Origin: Paradesertivirga sp966210515
GTDB lineage: Bacteria > Bacteroidota > Bacteroidia > Sphingobacteriales > Sphingobacteriaceae
Direction: 5' to 3'
Assembly: GCA_966210515.1 (NCBI GenBank)
Contig: CBIHLM010000010.1
Span: forward strand, 1-64,000
DNA length: 64,000 bases
Below are positions 8,897 to 16,926 of this stretch, piece after piece (the first letter of the stretch is position 1; the number at the start of each line of letters is the position of its first letter). The notes beneath the pieces were generated by a model, which saw only the letters and a program-made list of their open reading frames with translations, searched no databases and was not told the DNA's origin. The position numbers and the translations under genes were made by a program.

Positions 8897-9973
8897 ATGA
8901 AACATCTAACAATTATTATAGCAGCATTTCTTACAATGGTGGGACAGTCCTGCACAGAAACAAAACCAAAAGAACAATCAAAAAAGACAGAGACAATGGA
9001 ACAACTATCACCAAAGGAATATACAACCTTTAAGGTGAGTAATAACGTTACAATGTATAAGGTTACTTTTAAAAACCAGTACAAAATGAATGTTGCAGGA
9101 CATCTTTTTATTCCCAAAAGTTTAGATCAGAATAAAAAACATGCTGCGATCATTGTTGGGCACCCTATGGGGGCTGTAAAAGAACAAAGTGCAGACGTTT
9201 ATGCTTCAAATATGGCCGACCGGGGGTTTATTGCTTTGGCAATTGATCTGTCTTTCTGGGGGGAGAGCGAAGGTGAACCACGTAATGCTGTTGTACCTGA
9301 TATTTATGCCGAAGATTTCAGCGCAGCAGTTGATTTTCTTGGTACACGTCCGTTTGTGGATAAATCGCGTATCGGTGTTATCGGTGTTTGTGGCAGCGGA
9401 AGCTTTGTTATAAGTGCCGCTAAGATTGATCCACGAATGAAAGCTATCGCTACTGTTAGTATGTACGATATGGGAGCAGCTAACCGTGATGCTCTTAATC
9501 ATTCGCAGACGCCTGAGCAGAGAAAGAAACTTATAGCGGAAGCGGTAGAACAACGTGAGGTGGAGTTTACTGGCGGTGAAACTAAATACACCGGCGGGAC
9601 TGTGCATAAGTTAGATGAAAACACACATCCTATCCAGCGTGAATTTTATGATTTTTATCGTACTCCCCGTGGTGAGTACACTCCCAAAGGAGGCTCGCAG
9701 GAACACACCACACATCCTACACTGACAAGTAACGTTAAGTTTATGAACTTTTATCCGTTTAACGACATAGAAACCATTTCTCCTCGTCCTATGCTTTTCA
9801 TCACGGGAGATAAGGCCCATTCAAAAGAGTTCAGTGAGGATGCTTACAAACGTGCTGCCGAACCCAAAGAATTGTATATTATTCCGGGTGCTGGTCACGT
9901 AGATCTATACGATAGATTAGAATTGATCCCTTTTGATAAACTGGTATCATTCTTCAATGCACACTTGAAATAA
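8897..9973 (+). CDS. Dienelactone-hydrolase/YcjY-like alpha/beta hydrolase lipoprotein, copy A
   Basis: Exported lipoprotein (signal ending GQSC, Cys near residue 19) with an alpha/beta-hydrolase domain. The GHPMGAVKEQSA and DLSFWGESEGEPR blocks are typical of YcjY-type hydrolases; the nucleophile elbow reads G-V-C-G-S-G, placing Cys rather than Ser at the nucleophile position as in dienelactone hydrolases. ITGDKAHS and GAGHVDLYDR supply the likely acid and His. The open frame extends back to an ATG at 8873, but the ATG at 8897 gives a normal lipoprotein signal matching copy B (12746-13843). Closed by a terminator at 9995-10018. Likely acts in the periplasm on an ester or lactone; the substrate is unknown. 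Confidence 0.85.
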   Translation: MKHLTIIIAAFLTMVGQSCTETKPKEQSKKTETMEQLSPKEYTTFKVSNNVTMYKVTFKNQYKMNVAGHLFIPKSLDQNKKHAAIIVGHPMGAVKEQSADVYASNMADRGFIALAIDLSFWGESEGEPRNAVVPDIYAEDFSAAVDFLGTRPFVDKSRIGVIGVCGSGSFVISAAKIDPRMKAIATVSMYDMGAANRDALNHSQTPEQRKKLIAEAVEQREVEFTGGETKYTGGTVHKLDENTHPIQREFYDFYRTPRGEYTPKGGSQEHTTHPTLTSNVKFMNFYPFNDIETISPRPMLFITGDKAHSKEFSEDAYKRAAEPKELYIIPGAGHVDLYDRLELIPFDKLVSFFNAHLK

Positions 9974-9994
9974 TTTCCGTTTAAGCAATTATCA

Positions 9995-10018
9995 GAAGGT
10001 GCTTTTTCTGGCACCTTC
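9995..10018 (+). terminator. Rho-independent terminator of cassette A operon
   Basis: GAAGGTGC (9995-10002) pairs with GCACCTTC (10011-10018), followed by ATTTTAAA. It separates the hydrolase from the cyclophilin-like lipoprotein gene, unlike copy B where those genes are adjacent without a terminator. Confidence 0.7.
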
Positions 10019-10075
10019 ATTTTAAAGAAGCCGATTTTAATATTTCTATATGAAAGCACTGGGTTTATTGTTCTA

Positions 10076-10522
10076 ATGTTGATTAGTGTTAACCTGTTCG
10101 CCTGTAGAAGTGATGAGACGCAGGTTCTTGAACCAAATATTCAAGAATCTAACATTCAAAATGTAGATAGTATGAAGCTTAAAATATCGGTTGGCACCAA
10201 TGTTTTCACTGCCACCCTCTACAACAACGCGACGGCAACTGCTTTCAGAGCGACGTTGCCCATTACTATTAATATGAGCGAGTTGAACGGAAACGAAAAG
10301 TATTTCGATTTATCTTATAGTCTGCCGACTAATGCATCAAACCCCGGAACTATACAAACAGGAGATCTGATGATGTATGGCGCTAATACATTAGTGCTTT
10401 TCTATAAAACTTTTTCAACATCGTACAGCTACACGCGGCTCGGGCGTATCGATAATCCTTCGGGACTGGCTGCTATATTGGGTTCTGGAAACGTCACAGT
10501 AACTTTTGATTTGAGTAAATAG
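10076..10522 (+). CDS. Cyclophilin-like-fold lipoprotein, copy A (possible frameshift in signal peptide)
   Basis: The mature part (from about residue 32, MKLKISVGTNVFTATLYNN) matches the small bacterial cyclophilin-like domain family, with the landmarks LNGNEKYFDL, GTIQTGDLMMYG, YKTFSTSYSYTRLGRIDNP and LGSGNVTVTFD. These proteins often sit near flavodoxins or redox genes; no biochemical role is established that I know of. The ATG at 10076 leaves only 9 residues before the lipobox Cys (LFAC), too short. An upstream ATG at 10050 begins MKALG like copy B's MKPAL but hits a stop after 8 codons; one extra base in the GGG near 10061-10063 would join the frames into a normal signal peptide. So this copy probably carries a one-base deletion or a sequencing error. 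Confidence 0.75.
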   Translation: MLISVNLFACRSDETQVLEPNIQESNIQNVDSMKLKISVGTNVFTATLYNNATATAFRATLPITINMSELNGNEKYFDLSYSLPTNASNPGTIQTGDLMMYGANTLVLFYKTFSTSYSYTRLGRIDNPSGLAAILGSGNVTVTFDLSK

Positions 10523-10705
10523 AACCTGCAGAAATCGATACATTAAACGTGTCAGAACTGTTGCGGGAAACAGCTGGTTCAGCTCAATTTTGTGCCAGCA
10601 TTTTGTGTAATTCACTGATAATGTTCCATCCTTATCTTCCGGACCTAAGCCAATATATCCACTGGACGCGTACGCCTAGTTACGCTAGCATGATTTTACT
10701 ATAAA

Positions 10706-10724
10706 TTTGTTATTCTTAACTTTG
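10706..10724 (+). promoter_or_regulatory. Promoter and putative auto-repression half-site of araC copy B
   Basis: TTTGTTATTCTTAAC (10706-10720) matches the copy B target half-site at 11603-11617 in 11 of 15 bases. It overlaps the -7 box TAACTTTG (10717-10724), which ends 4 bases before the ATG at 10729. The arrangement mirrors copy A. Confidence 0.5.
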
Positions 10725-10728
10725 TTCT

Positions 10729-11601
10729 ATGGAAAAGGGAAAATTTCGGTCGGTTTCAAGCTTCAATAACGAACTAAAGTTGAAGGGCTTCAATGTTTTT
10801 CAAATAGAAGCTGATGGTAACGCGACGAAGATTTATAGCAGAAAGGACTTTTATAAAATTTGTCTCACCACAGGAAAAAGTAAAATCCACTATGCGGATA
10901 AAAGTTTTGAGCAGGAAGGCAGTATCTTGTTTTTCGGCAATCCGCACATCCCTTATTCATGGGAGACTATTTCTACCACTTATGTAGGTTATACTGTTCT
11001 TTTTTCTGAAGATTTTTTTAAGGCGTCGGACCGGTCAGAAAGCTTGCAAAATTCTCCTTTATTTAAAATAGGCGGTACACCTGTCTTAAAAATAAATGAG
11101 CAGCAGCGGGAGTTTCTGAATACCATCTTCCAAAAGATGATTGAGGAGCAAAAGAGCGATTATACCTACAAAGATGACCTTATACGCAACTACATCAACT
11201 TAATTATTCATGAAGCCTTAAAACTTCAGCCTTCAGAACATTACGATCAGCATAAAAATGCTGCTTCGCGCCTCACAGCGGTTTTCCTTGAACTACTGGA
11301 AAGACAGTTCCCTGTTGAAAGCTCTGATCAACCCCTGCGTTTAAAAACAGCACAAGATTATGCAAGTCACCTCAATGTGCATGTAAACTACCTCAATCGT
11401 GCTGTAAAGGAAGTGACCGGCAAGCCAACTACTGCGCATATTACAGAAAGGATCGTGACTGAAGCAAAGGCGCTATTGCTCCATACCGGGTGGAATATAG
11501 CTGACATAGCCTATGCTCTTGGTTTTGAATACACCACCTACTTCAACAACTTCTTTAAGAAACTCACCGGTACAAATCCAAAGACTCTAAGATTGCAATA
11601 A
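10729..11601 (+). CDS. AraC-family transcriptional regulator, cassette copy B
   Basis: 290-residue paralogue of the regulator at 7299-8177, with the same cupin-like sensor half (YSRKDFYKICLTTGKSK, GNPHIPYSWETIS) and C-terminal AraC domain (LNVHVNYLNRAVKEVTGKP, WNIADIAYALGFEYTTYF). The recognition-helix regions of both HTH motifs are nearly identical to those of copy A, which agrees with the nearly identical operator half-sites in both cassettes and suggests cross-talk. It lies upstream of acetyltransferase copy B in the same order as copy A. Sensor-domain differences are scattered, so the two may respond to related but different ligands (inference). Confidence 0.9.
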   Translation: MEKGKFRSVSSFNNELKLKGFNVFQIEADGNATKIYSRKDFYKICLTTGKSKIHYADKSFEQEGSILFFGNPHIPYSWETISTTYVGYTVLFSEDFFKASDRSESLQNSPLFKIGGTPVLKINEQQREFLNTIFQKMIEEQKSDYTYKDDLIRNYINLIIHEALKLQPSEHYDQHKNAASRLTAVFLELLERQFPVESSDQPLRLKTAQDYASHLNVHVNYLNRAVKEVTGKPTTAHITERIVTEAKALLLHTGWNIADIAYALGFEYTTYFNNFFKKLTGTNPKTLRLQ

Positions 11602-11602
11602 G

Positions 11603-11666
11603 TTTGAAATTCTTACTTATTGGTTTGAATATCGTTACTCAAGGGGCACTTGTGTCACGACCTTTG
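11603..11666 (+). promoter_or_regulatory. Conserved AraC operator and promoter of cassette B
   Basis: Half-sites TTTGAAATTCTTACT (11603-11617) and TTTGAATATCGTTACTC (11624-11640) start 21 bp apart. The -7 element GACCTTTG (11659-11666) follows 18 bases after the second half-site, exactly as in cassette A, and the ATG is at 11671. The 22 bases 11619-11640 differ from copy A (8189-8210) at a single position, while the sequence between operator and -7 box is not conserved, pointing to selection on the operator itself. Confidence 0.7.
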
Positions 11667-11670
11667 TAGT

Positions 11671-12243
11671 ATGTTATCTAATCATCCTGGTAAAGACATT
11701 TTTGAACAACTAAGACGCGGAGAGACTATTACGTCTGATAATCCGGAAGTCTGCAAACTTCGCGAAGCTTCTTTTGAAACGAAGAGGATCCTGACTCAGC
11801 TAAATAATTCTTCCAATACCGCAGAAATCAGGGATCTACTTAGCCAAATTACAGGTTCCGAGATCGATGAAAGCGTTGCAATATTCACCCCATTATATAT
11901 AAATCACGGGAAACACACCAAAATTGGCAAGAATGTCTTTATCAACTTTGACTGTGTCTTCCTTGATTTGGGTGGAATAACTATTGAAGACAATGTCCTG
12001 ATCGGCCCTAAAGTAAGCCTGTTATCTGAAGGCCACCCCCTTTCTCCCAAGGAAAGACAAGCACTCGTTCCAGGACATATTCACCTCAAGAAAAATGCAT
12101 GGATTGGTGCGGGGGCAACAATCCTGCCTGGCGTAACTGTCGGTGAAAACGCTGTAGTAGCTGCCGGCGCAGTGGTTTCTAAAGATGTTCTTGCCAATAC
12201 CGTAGTAGGCGGCATTCCTGCTAAACATCTAAAAGACATCTAA
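11671..12243 (+). CDS. Sugar O-acetyltransferase (maltose/galactoside acetyltransferase type), copy B
   Basis: 190-residue paralogue of copy A (8250-8849): hexapeptide left-handed beta-helix with IGKNVFINFDCVF, ITIEDNVLIGPKVSL, the catalytic-His region SEGHPLSP, NAWIGAGATILPGVTVG and VVGGIPAKHL. A TTG at 11650 keeps the frame open upstream but lies before the -7 box, so ATG 11671 is preferred. The cyclophilin-like lipoprotein gene follows after 11 bases, giving a compact operon. The acceptor is unknown; serine O-acetyltransferase is less likely because the N-terminal extension is the short MAT type. Confidence 0.88.
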   Translation: MLSNHPGKDIFEQLRRGETITSDNPEVCKLREASFETKRILTQLNNSSNTAEIRDLLSQITGSEIDESVAIFTPLYINHGKHTKIGKNVFINFDCVFLDLGGITIEDNVLIGPKVSLLSEGHPLSPKERQALVPGHIHLKKNAWIGAGATILPGVTVGENAVVAAGAVVSKDVLANTVVGGIPAKHLKDI

Positions 12244-12254
12244 TTCACGATAAT

Positions 12255-12716
12255 ATGAAGCCTGCTCTAACCCTCTTATCCTGTTTAATATGTATCCAGC
12301 TTCTTGCGTGCTGCAATAAAAGCGACGACATATCAAGCACTCCTAATGATACATTAAATACAGGCAGTATGAAACTCAAAATCACGGTGGAAACAAATGC
12401 TTTTACGGCCACGCTTTATAACAATGCAACTACAACTGCTTTTAAAGCGAGGCTCCCACTGACAATTAACATGAAAGAATTGAATGGCAATGAAAAGTAT
12501 TTCGACCTGCCTAACAATCTGCCTGCCAGTGCTTCAAACCCCGGTACAATCCAAACCGGAGATCTTATGCTTTACGGGTCAAATACCCTGGTGCTTTTTT
12601 ATAAATCATTTTCGACATCGTATAGCTATACAAGAATCGCCCGGGTTGATAATCCCGCAGGATTAGCGGCAGCACTGGGCTCTGGGAATATCACAGTGAA
12701 GTTTGAATCAGAGTAA
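12255..12716 (+). CDS. Cyclophilin-like-fold lipoprotein, copy B
   Basis: 153-residue lipoprotein with an intact signal (MKPALTLLSCL...LACC) and lipobox Cys near residue 19 or 20, followed by a linker and a cyclophilin-like domain starting at MKLKITVETNAFTATLYNN. It shares with copy A the blocks LNGNEKYFDLP, NPGTIQTGDLMLYG and FSTSYSYTRIARVDNPAG. Lies 11 bases after the acetyltransferase and 29 before the hydrolase, so it is cotranscribed in cassette B. The function of the family is not established; the export signal places it at the cell envelope. Confidence 0.85.
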   Translation: MKPALTLLSCLICIQLLACCNKSDDISSTPNDTLNTGSMKLKITVETNAFTATLYNNATTTAFKARLPLTINMKELNGNEKYFDLPNNLPASASNPGTIQTGDLMLYGSNTLVLFYKSFSTSYSYTRIARVDNPAGLAAALGSGNITVKFESE

Positions 12717-12745
12717 AACCAAAATTTAAAAATTAATCATTTATC

Positions 12746-13843
12746 ATGAAACGAATAACAATTGTAGTAGCCGTCTTGTCCATCCTGATGTTTGGGCAGG
12801 CTTGTACTGAAACTAATAAAGAGATGAAAACGATTAAAAATACAGAAGAAAAAGAGCAATACACTTTTAAGCTAAACGATAACGTAACAAGGAAGGCCGT
12901 AACATTTAAGAACCGGTATGGAATTACGGTATCCGGTGATTTATACACGCCAAAAAATGCCGGCGATCAGAAACTTGCTGCCATCATATTAAGCGGACCG
13001 TTTGGAGCCGTGAAAGAGCAGTCTTCTGGACTATATGCAAACGAAATGGCTGCAAGAGGTTTTGTAACATTAGCATTCGACCCTTCCTTTACAGGCGAGA
13101 GCGGCGGCGAAGTTCGTAATGTCGCTTCGCCGGATATTTTTACGGAAGATTTCAGTGCAGCGGTAGATTATATCGGCTCATTGACTTCAGTTGACCGTAG
13201 CCGCATTGGTGCCATAGGCATTTGTGGTTTAAGCGGCATGGCAATCACTGCCGCCACCAGCGACACCCGTATTAAAGCTGTAGCCACGACGTCGATGTAT
13301 GATATGTCCCGCAGCATGAGTCGCAGTTATAAGGATGGTTATACATTAGAACAGCGTAAAAAAGTGATCGACTACCTGAGCCAGCAGCGCTGGGCAGATG
13401 CAGATAAAGGCAATTACGGATTAGGCTTACACGAAGTTCCCTTTGATGGAGAAGGCAATATTGTAAAAGGCAACAAAGTACTTCCTGACGCGCTGCCTGC
13501 TAATCCAGACCCTGTTTTGGCTGCGTTCTTCGACTATTATAAAACCCCGCGTGGTTTTCACCCAAGATCCATTAATTCTACTACGGTTTGGACAGCCACA
13601 ACCCCAATCGCTTTCTTTAATTTCCCGATGATGTCAAATATTGAGTTGATTTCGCCCCGCCCAATCATGCTGATTGCAGGAGAAAATGCACACTCCCGTT
13701 ATTATTCTGAAGATGTTTATAAGATGGCTTCGGAGCCGAAAGAATTGGTTATCGTACCTAAAGCAGACCACGTTGATTTGTACGACAGGCTGGATAAAAT
13801 TCCTTTTGCAAAACTCACTGCATTTTTTGAGGAGCACTTGTAA
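12746..13843 (+). CDS. Dienelactone-hydrolase/YcjY-like alpha/beta hydrolase lipoprotein, copy B
   Basis: 365-residue paralogue of 8897-9973. Lipoprotein signal MKRITIVVAVLSILMFGQAC, then the YcjY-type blocks GPFGAVKEQSSGLYANEMA, DPSFTGESGGEVRN and the nucleophile elbow G-I-C-G-L-S-G (Cys at the nucleophile position). C-terminal ISPRPIMLIAGENAHS and KADHVDLYDR give the acid/His end of the site. It is the last gene of the conserved cassette; the gene order acetyltransferase, cyclophilin-like, hydrolase differs from copy A, where the hydrolase precedes the cyclophilin-like gene. The natural ester substrate is unknown. Confidence 0.85.
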   Translation: MKRITIVVAVLSILMFGQACTETNKEMKTIKNTEEKEQYTFKLNDNVTRKAVTFKNRYGITVSGDLYTPKNAGDQKLAAIILSGPFGAVKEQSSGLYANEMAARGFVTLAFDPSFTGESGGEVRNVASPDIFTEDFSAAVDYIGSLTSVDRSRIGAIGICGLSGMAITAATSDTRIKAVATTSMYDMSRSMSRSYKDGYTLEQRKKVIDYLSQQRWADADKGNYGLGLHEVPFDGEGNIVKGNKVLPDALPANPDPVLAAFFDYYKTPRGFHPRSINSTTVWTATTPIAFFNFPMMSNIELISPRPIMLIAGENAHSRYYSEDVYKMASEPKELVIVPKADHVDLYDRLDKIPFAKLTAFFEEHL

Positions 13844-13907
13844 ATTACAAAAAGCATCAGGTAGCATGGTAATTGATAGAAAGGTATAACCTTATAAATA
13901 AGTTCTT

Positions 13908-14333
13908 ATGAGATCGCGTTACATCGTTCTGAGTGCTATCACGCTCCTGTTTTCTTGTGCCTCTTCGAAGCTACCAAACAAAAATATTGAAACGAAAGAG
14001 ATGATCATTCGCATATCGGAAATAGAAATCTACCCTGTTAACCTTCATGAATATAATGCGATTCTCAAAGAAGAGGCAGAGGCTTCTGTAAGGTTGGAGC
14101 CAGGCGTTATCGCTATTTATCCAATGCAGGAGAAGAAAAACCCTTCCGAAATAAGAATATTGGAAATTTACGCAGACAGGCAGGCATATGAAGCCCACCT
14201 TAAGACTCCCCATTTTCAGAAGTATAAAACGACAACACTTAAAATGGTGAAGGCACTGCGGCTCATCGATATGAATGCTATCGATCCACAAACAATGCCT
14301 GAGGTGTTCTCTAAGATGGGGCAGAAACGATAG
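13908..14333 (+). CDS. ABM-superfamily (antibiotic biosynthesis monooxygenase-like) lipoprotein
   Basis: 141 residues: a lipoprotein signal (FSCAS, Cys17) followed by a single ferredoxin-like ABM domain, with IIRISEIEIYPVNLHEYNAI, LEPGVIAIYPMQEK, IRILEIYADRQAYEAHLKT and HFQKYKTTTLKMVKAL. This is the pattern of YgiN-type quinol monooxygenases and related small dimeric enzymes. Export to the envelope is unusual for YgiN-like proteins but common in Bacteroidota copies. It follows hydrolase B by 64 bases and probably belongs to the same induced block; a role in oxidising or sensing quinones/aromatics is inference. Confidence 0.75.
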   Translation: MRSRYIVLSAITLLFSCASSKLPNKNIETKEMIIRISEIEIYPVNLHEYNAILKEEAEASVRLEPGVIAIYPMQEKKNPSEIRILEIYADRQAYEAHLKTPHFQKYKTTTLKMVKALRLIDMNAIDPQTMPEVFSKMGQKR

Positions 14334-14384
14334 TGGCCAGATGTAGCTCCGGTTAATATGATAAATTAATGTTAAAGATTTGAA

Positions 14385-14864
14385 ATGAAAGCAACAATTA
14401 TCACCCTGATCATATGCTCAACTCTTCTATTGGCATGTAAAGAGCAGCCAGGCAAGCAAGCAACAAACAATCAACAGGAAGCAATTTTCCCAAAAGGCGA
14501 AAAAGGCCCTGCAGAAAACTTTACGGGCAATGCATGGGCTACCGCGCTCGTTGCAAACGACAGCACATACAACACGCTTGTCGGCAACGTCTACTTCGAA
14601 CCAGGGGCAAGGAGCAACTGGCATGTCCATCCGGCAGGACAAATTCTGATCATAACCGACGGCGTGGGTTATCACCAGATAAAAGGGCAGCCCAGGCAAA
14701 CCATTAAAAAAGGTGATGTTGTAAAATGTCCGCCCAATGTTGAGCACTGGCATGGCGCAAGCCCCGACATGGGTATGCAGCAGCTATATATCATTGCCAA
14801 TACAGAAAACGGCATTGTGACTTGGTTACAGAAAGTAACAGATAAAGAATATAACCAAAAGTAA
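14385..14864 (+). CDS. Cupin-domain lipoprotein
   Basis: 159-residue lipoprotein (LLLACK, Cys18) with one small cupin barrel. Metal ligands are visible in the first motif (WHVHPAGQ) and second motif (PPNVEHWHGASP); GQPRQTIKKGDVVKCP is the typical connecting turn. Such stand-alone cupins resemble (R)-mandelonitrile-lyase-like and carboxymuconolactone-decarboxylase-associated cupins and commonly cluster with SDR enzymes and AraC regulators. It starts 51 bases after the ABM gene and ends one base before the next ATG. The reaction is not predictable from the motif alone. Confidence 0.82.
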   Translation: MKATIITLIICSTLLLACKEQPGKQATNNQQEAIFPKGEKGPAENFTGNAWATALVANDSTYNTLVGNVYFEPGARSNWHVHPAGQILIITDGVGYHQIKGQPRQTIKKGDVVKCPPNVEHWHGASPDMGMQQLYIIANTENGIVTWLQKVTDKEYNQK

Positions 14865-14865
14865 C

Positions 14866-16152
14866 ATGATCAATAACCTGCTTTCCATCTATCAGAAGAT
14901 ACTACTAGTTTGTGCAGCCATGTTAACGGTTTGTAATTTAAATGCACAGACACACGCCTCTTCTTCAAAGGCTCCGTTACCTGAAATGTATACCGTAACA
15001 CCTGTGCCTCCCGAAAACGGATCTTATAGTATTGAACCGAAGATACCTGAAGACGGAAAAGTGCAGGCAGGCACGGTTGACCATTAAGGTTAAGCCTGCT
15101 TCCGCCTACGCCCTTGATGCTGTGTACTACACCGTAAAAGGAGGCATGTGGGGAACAACCAATTACGAAAGTTTCTCCCCAAAAATGAAAATACAGGTTA
15201 CAAAGGACATGAAGGTTGGAGCAACGTTTATTCCACGATCGTTAGTGGATGATGTGAAAGTAACCCACAACATAGTCTATGCAAACCCCGGAGTTAAGCC
15301 GCTGAAATACGATGTCTATTCTCCGAAGAGTGCAAAAAACCTTCCCTGCATCATCATCATCCATGGCGGCGGCTGGTCTTCAAATAACGAAGACATTATG
15401 CGTGGCCTGGCTCGTGAACTGGTGAAGGATGGTCGCTATGTCGTATTCAGTATTGACTACCGTTGGATTAACAAATTGGATGGTGAAAGCCAGCCGACCT
15501 ACATGCATAAATTGATTGAGGACGTCTTTGGCGCAATTGCCCATATTCAGGAACATGCTGCCCGATTTGGGGGAGACCCCAGACGTATCGTAGTTACCGG
15601 GGATAGCGCAGGAGGGCATTTAGCTGAAGCGGCGGCAACCCTAAGTCCATTAATCGGGGATGCAGGTTTTGGTGTGAACAGTGGGGTTTATCAATATATG
15701 CCCACCTACCTGCCGAAAAGAAAATCAGTTGTTACGGTAAGAAATGAAATTATCTCCGCTATCAAGGCCGTGGCGCCAAGTTATGGCGCTTCCGAGGCTG
15801 CTAACTTTTCCACATTACTCGAGCAGAAAGACCCGGGTTATTGGGATGCTATTTCTCCTACCCGGCATGTTCCGAACATCAGCCAACGTTCGCTTCCGGA
15901 CTTCATGGTACGCGGCACTAAAGACCCAATTGTTTCACATGCCATGGTGCAGCGTATATAGATGCGCTAAACTCTGCAGGTCAGTCCGCACAATACATTC
16001 AGGTGGAAGGCGCGGGTCATGCTTTTTTCGACTGGAAACCGGATGCTGGCACAAGAGCAACTTTTAGCAAATATGGAGTGCCCTATGCGACCCAGATGCG
16101 GACGTTTTTCGACAACATATTTTTTAAGCCTGATGGCACACGTAGAGATTAG
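14866..16152 (+). pseudogene. Secreted alpha/beta-hydrolase esterase broken by two frameshifts
   Basis: A signal peptide (VCNLNAQ) and the first 70 or so residues lie in one frame (from 14866). The esterase body is in the +1 frame from about 15070, and the last 65 residues, from IDALNSAGQ to GTRRD, return to the first frame after about 15955. Joined, the product is a carboxylesterase of the BD-FAE/lipase type with the oxyanion motif IIIHGGGWSS, nucleophile elbow GDSAGG, the acid region DFMVRGTKDPIV and the His in VEGAGHAFFDW. One extra base near 15065-15075 and one missing base near 15953-15956 explain the pattern. Either a recent pseudogene or two sequencing errors; all catalytic residues remain. 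Confidence 0.78.
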
Positions 16153-16179
16153 AGAATTAGAAAAGTAAAATAAAAAATT

Positions 16180-16926
16180 ATGAATGATAACATTAAAGAC
16201 AAAGTAATAGTAATTACGGGAGCAAGCAGTGGATTAGGTGAAGCCGCGGCGAGTTATCTATCACAGCAAGGCGGAATAGTTGTTTTAGGTGCTAGAAGAG
16301 CGGACAGAATTGAAAAGCTGGCCAGGGAGATCAATGAGAATGGCGGAAAAGCCTTGGCCATTGCTATGGATGTTACACAGCGGGATCAGGTGAAGAAACT
16401 GGTTGATTCGGCTGTTGAACAATTTGGACGGATAGATGTGATCCTAAATAACGCAGGTATCATGCCTTTATCGCCGATGGACAGGCTCAATGTTGAGGAA
16501 TGGGATAAGATGATAGATGTTAATATCAAAGGAGTGCTTAATGGCGTTGCGGCCGTTCTTCCTTACATGAAAGAGCAAAAGTCAGGTCAGATCATCAACA
16601 CTTCGTCCGTAGCCGGTCATAAAATATTTAACGGCTCTGCGGTTTATTCTGCTACCAAATTTGCAGTCCGGGCATTAACGGAAGGCTTACGTATGGAATT
16701 GAAGCCTTATAATATCCGTACAGCAATTGTTTGTCCCGGCGCTGTTAAAACAGAATTGTTAGAACATATCAGCGAGGCAGACATCCAACAAGCTAATAAA
16801 GATTATGTTGGAGCCGTGGGTATAAGTCCAGACAGCTTCGCGCGAGTGGTTGCATTTGCCATCAGCCAGCCGGAGGATGTAGACATCAATGAAATCATCT
16901 TCCGTCCAACTTCCCAGGAATTGTAG
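16180..16926 (+). CDS. Short-chain dehydrogenase/reductase (classical SDR)
   Basis: 248-residue NAD(P)-dependent oxidoreductase with the TGASSGLGEAAA cofactor loop, ARRADRIEKL (basic residues after strand 2 suggest NADPH), NNAGIMPLSPMDRL, the Ser of NTSSVAG and the YSATKFA catalytic Tyr/Lys. It is most like the YdfG/clavaldehyde-dehydrogenase type of SDR that reduces carbonyls of small molecules. Starts 27 bases after the broken esterase and closes the gene block of the accessory region. With the hydrolases and the ABM and cupin proteins, it fits a small-molecule detoxification or degradation pathway, though the substrate is not readable. Confidence 0.88.
   Translation: MNDNIKDKVIVITGASSGLGEAAASYLSQQGGIVVLGARRADRIEKLAREINENGGKALAIAMDVTQRDQVKKLVDSAVEQFGRIDVILNNAGIMPLSPMDRLNVEEWDKMIDVNIKGVLNGVAAVLPYMKEQKSGQIINTSSVAGHKIFNGSAVYSATKFAVRALTEGLRMELKPYNIRTAIVCPGAVKTELLEHISEADIQQANKDYVGAVGISPDSFARVVAFAISQPEDVDINEIIFRPTSQEL

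Noticed and set aside
9206..9607. 133-codon minus-strand frame opposite hydrolase A
   Set aside because: Shadow of the real gene; composition is rich in Cys/Ser/His with no domain, and the plus strand is a clear enzyme.
10523..10705. Possible small gene between lipoprotein A and araC B
   Set aside because: Open frames are short, without start signals or protein-like composition; only the araC B promoter at its end is supported.
14427..14753. 108-codon minus-strand frame opposite the cupin gene
   Set aside because: Lies wholly opposite a well-defined cupin domain with intact metal ligands.
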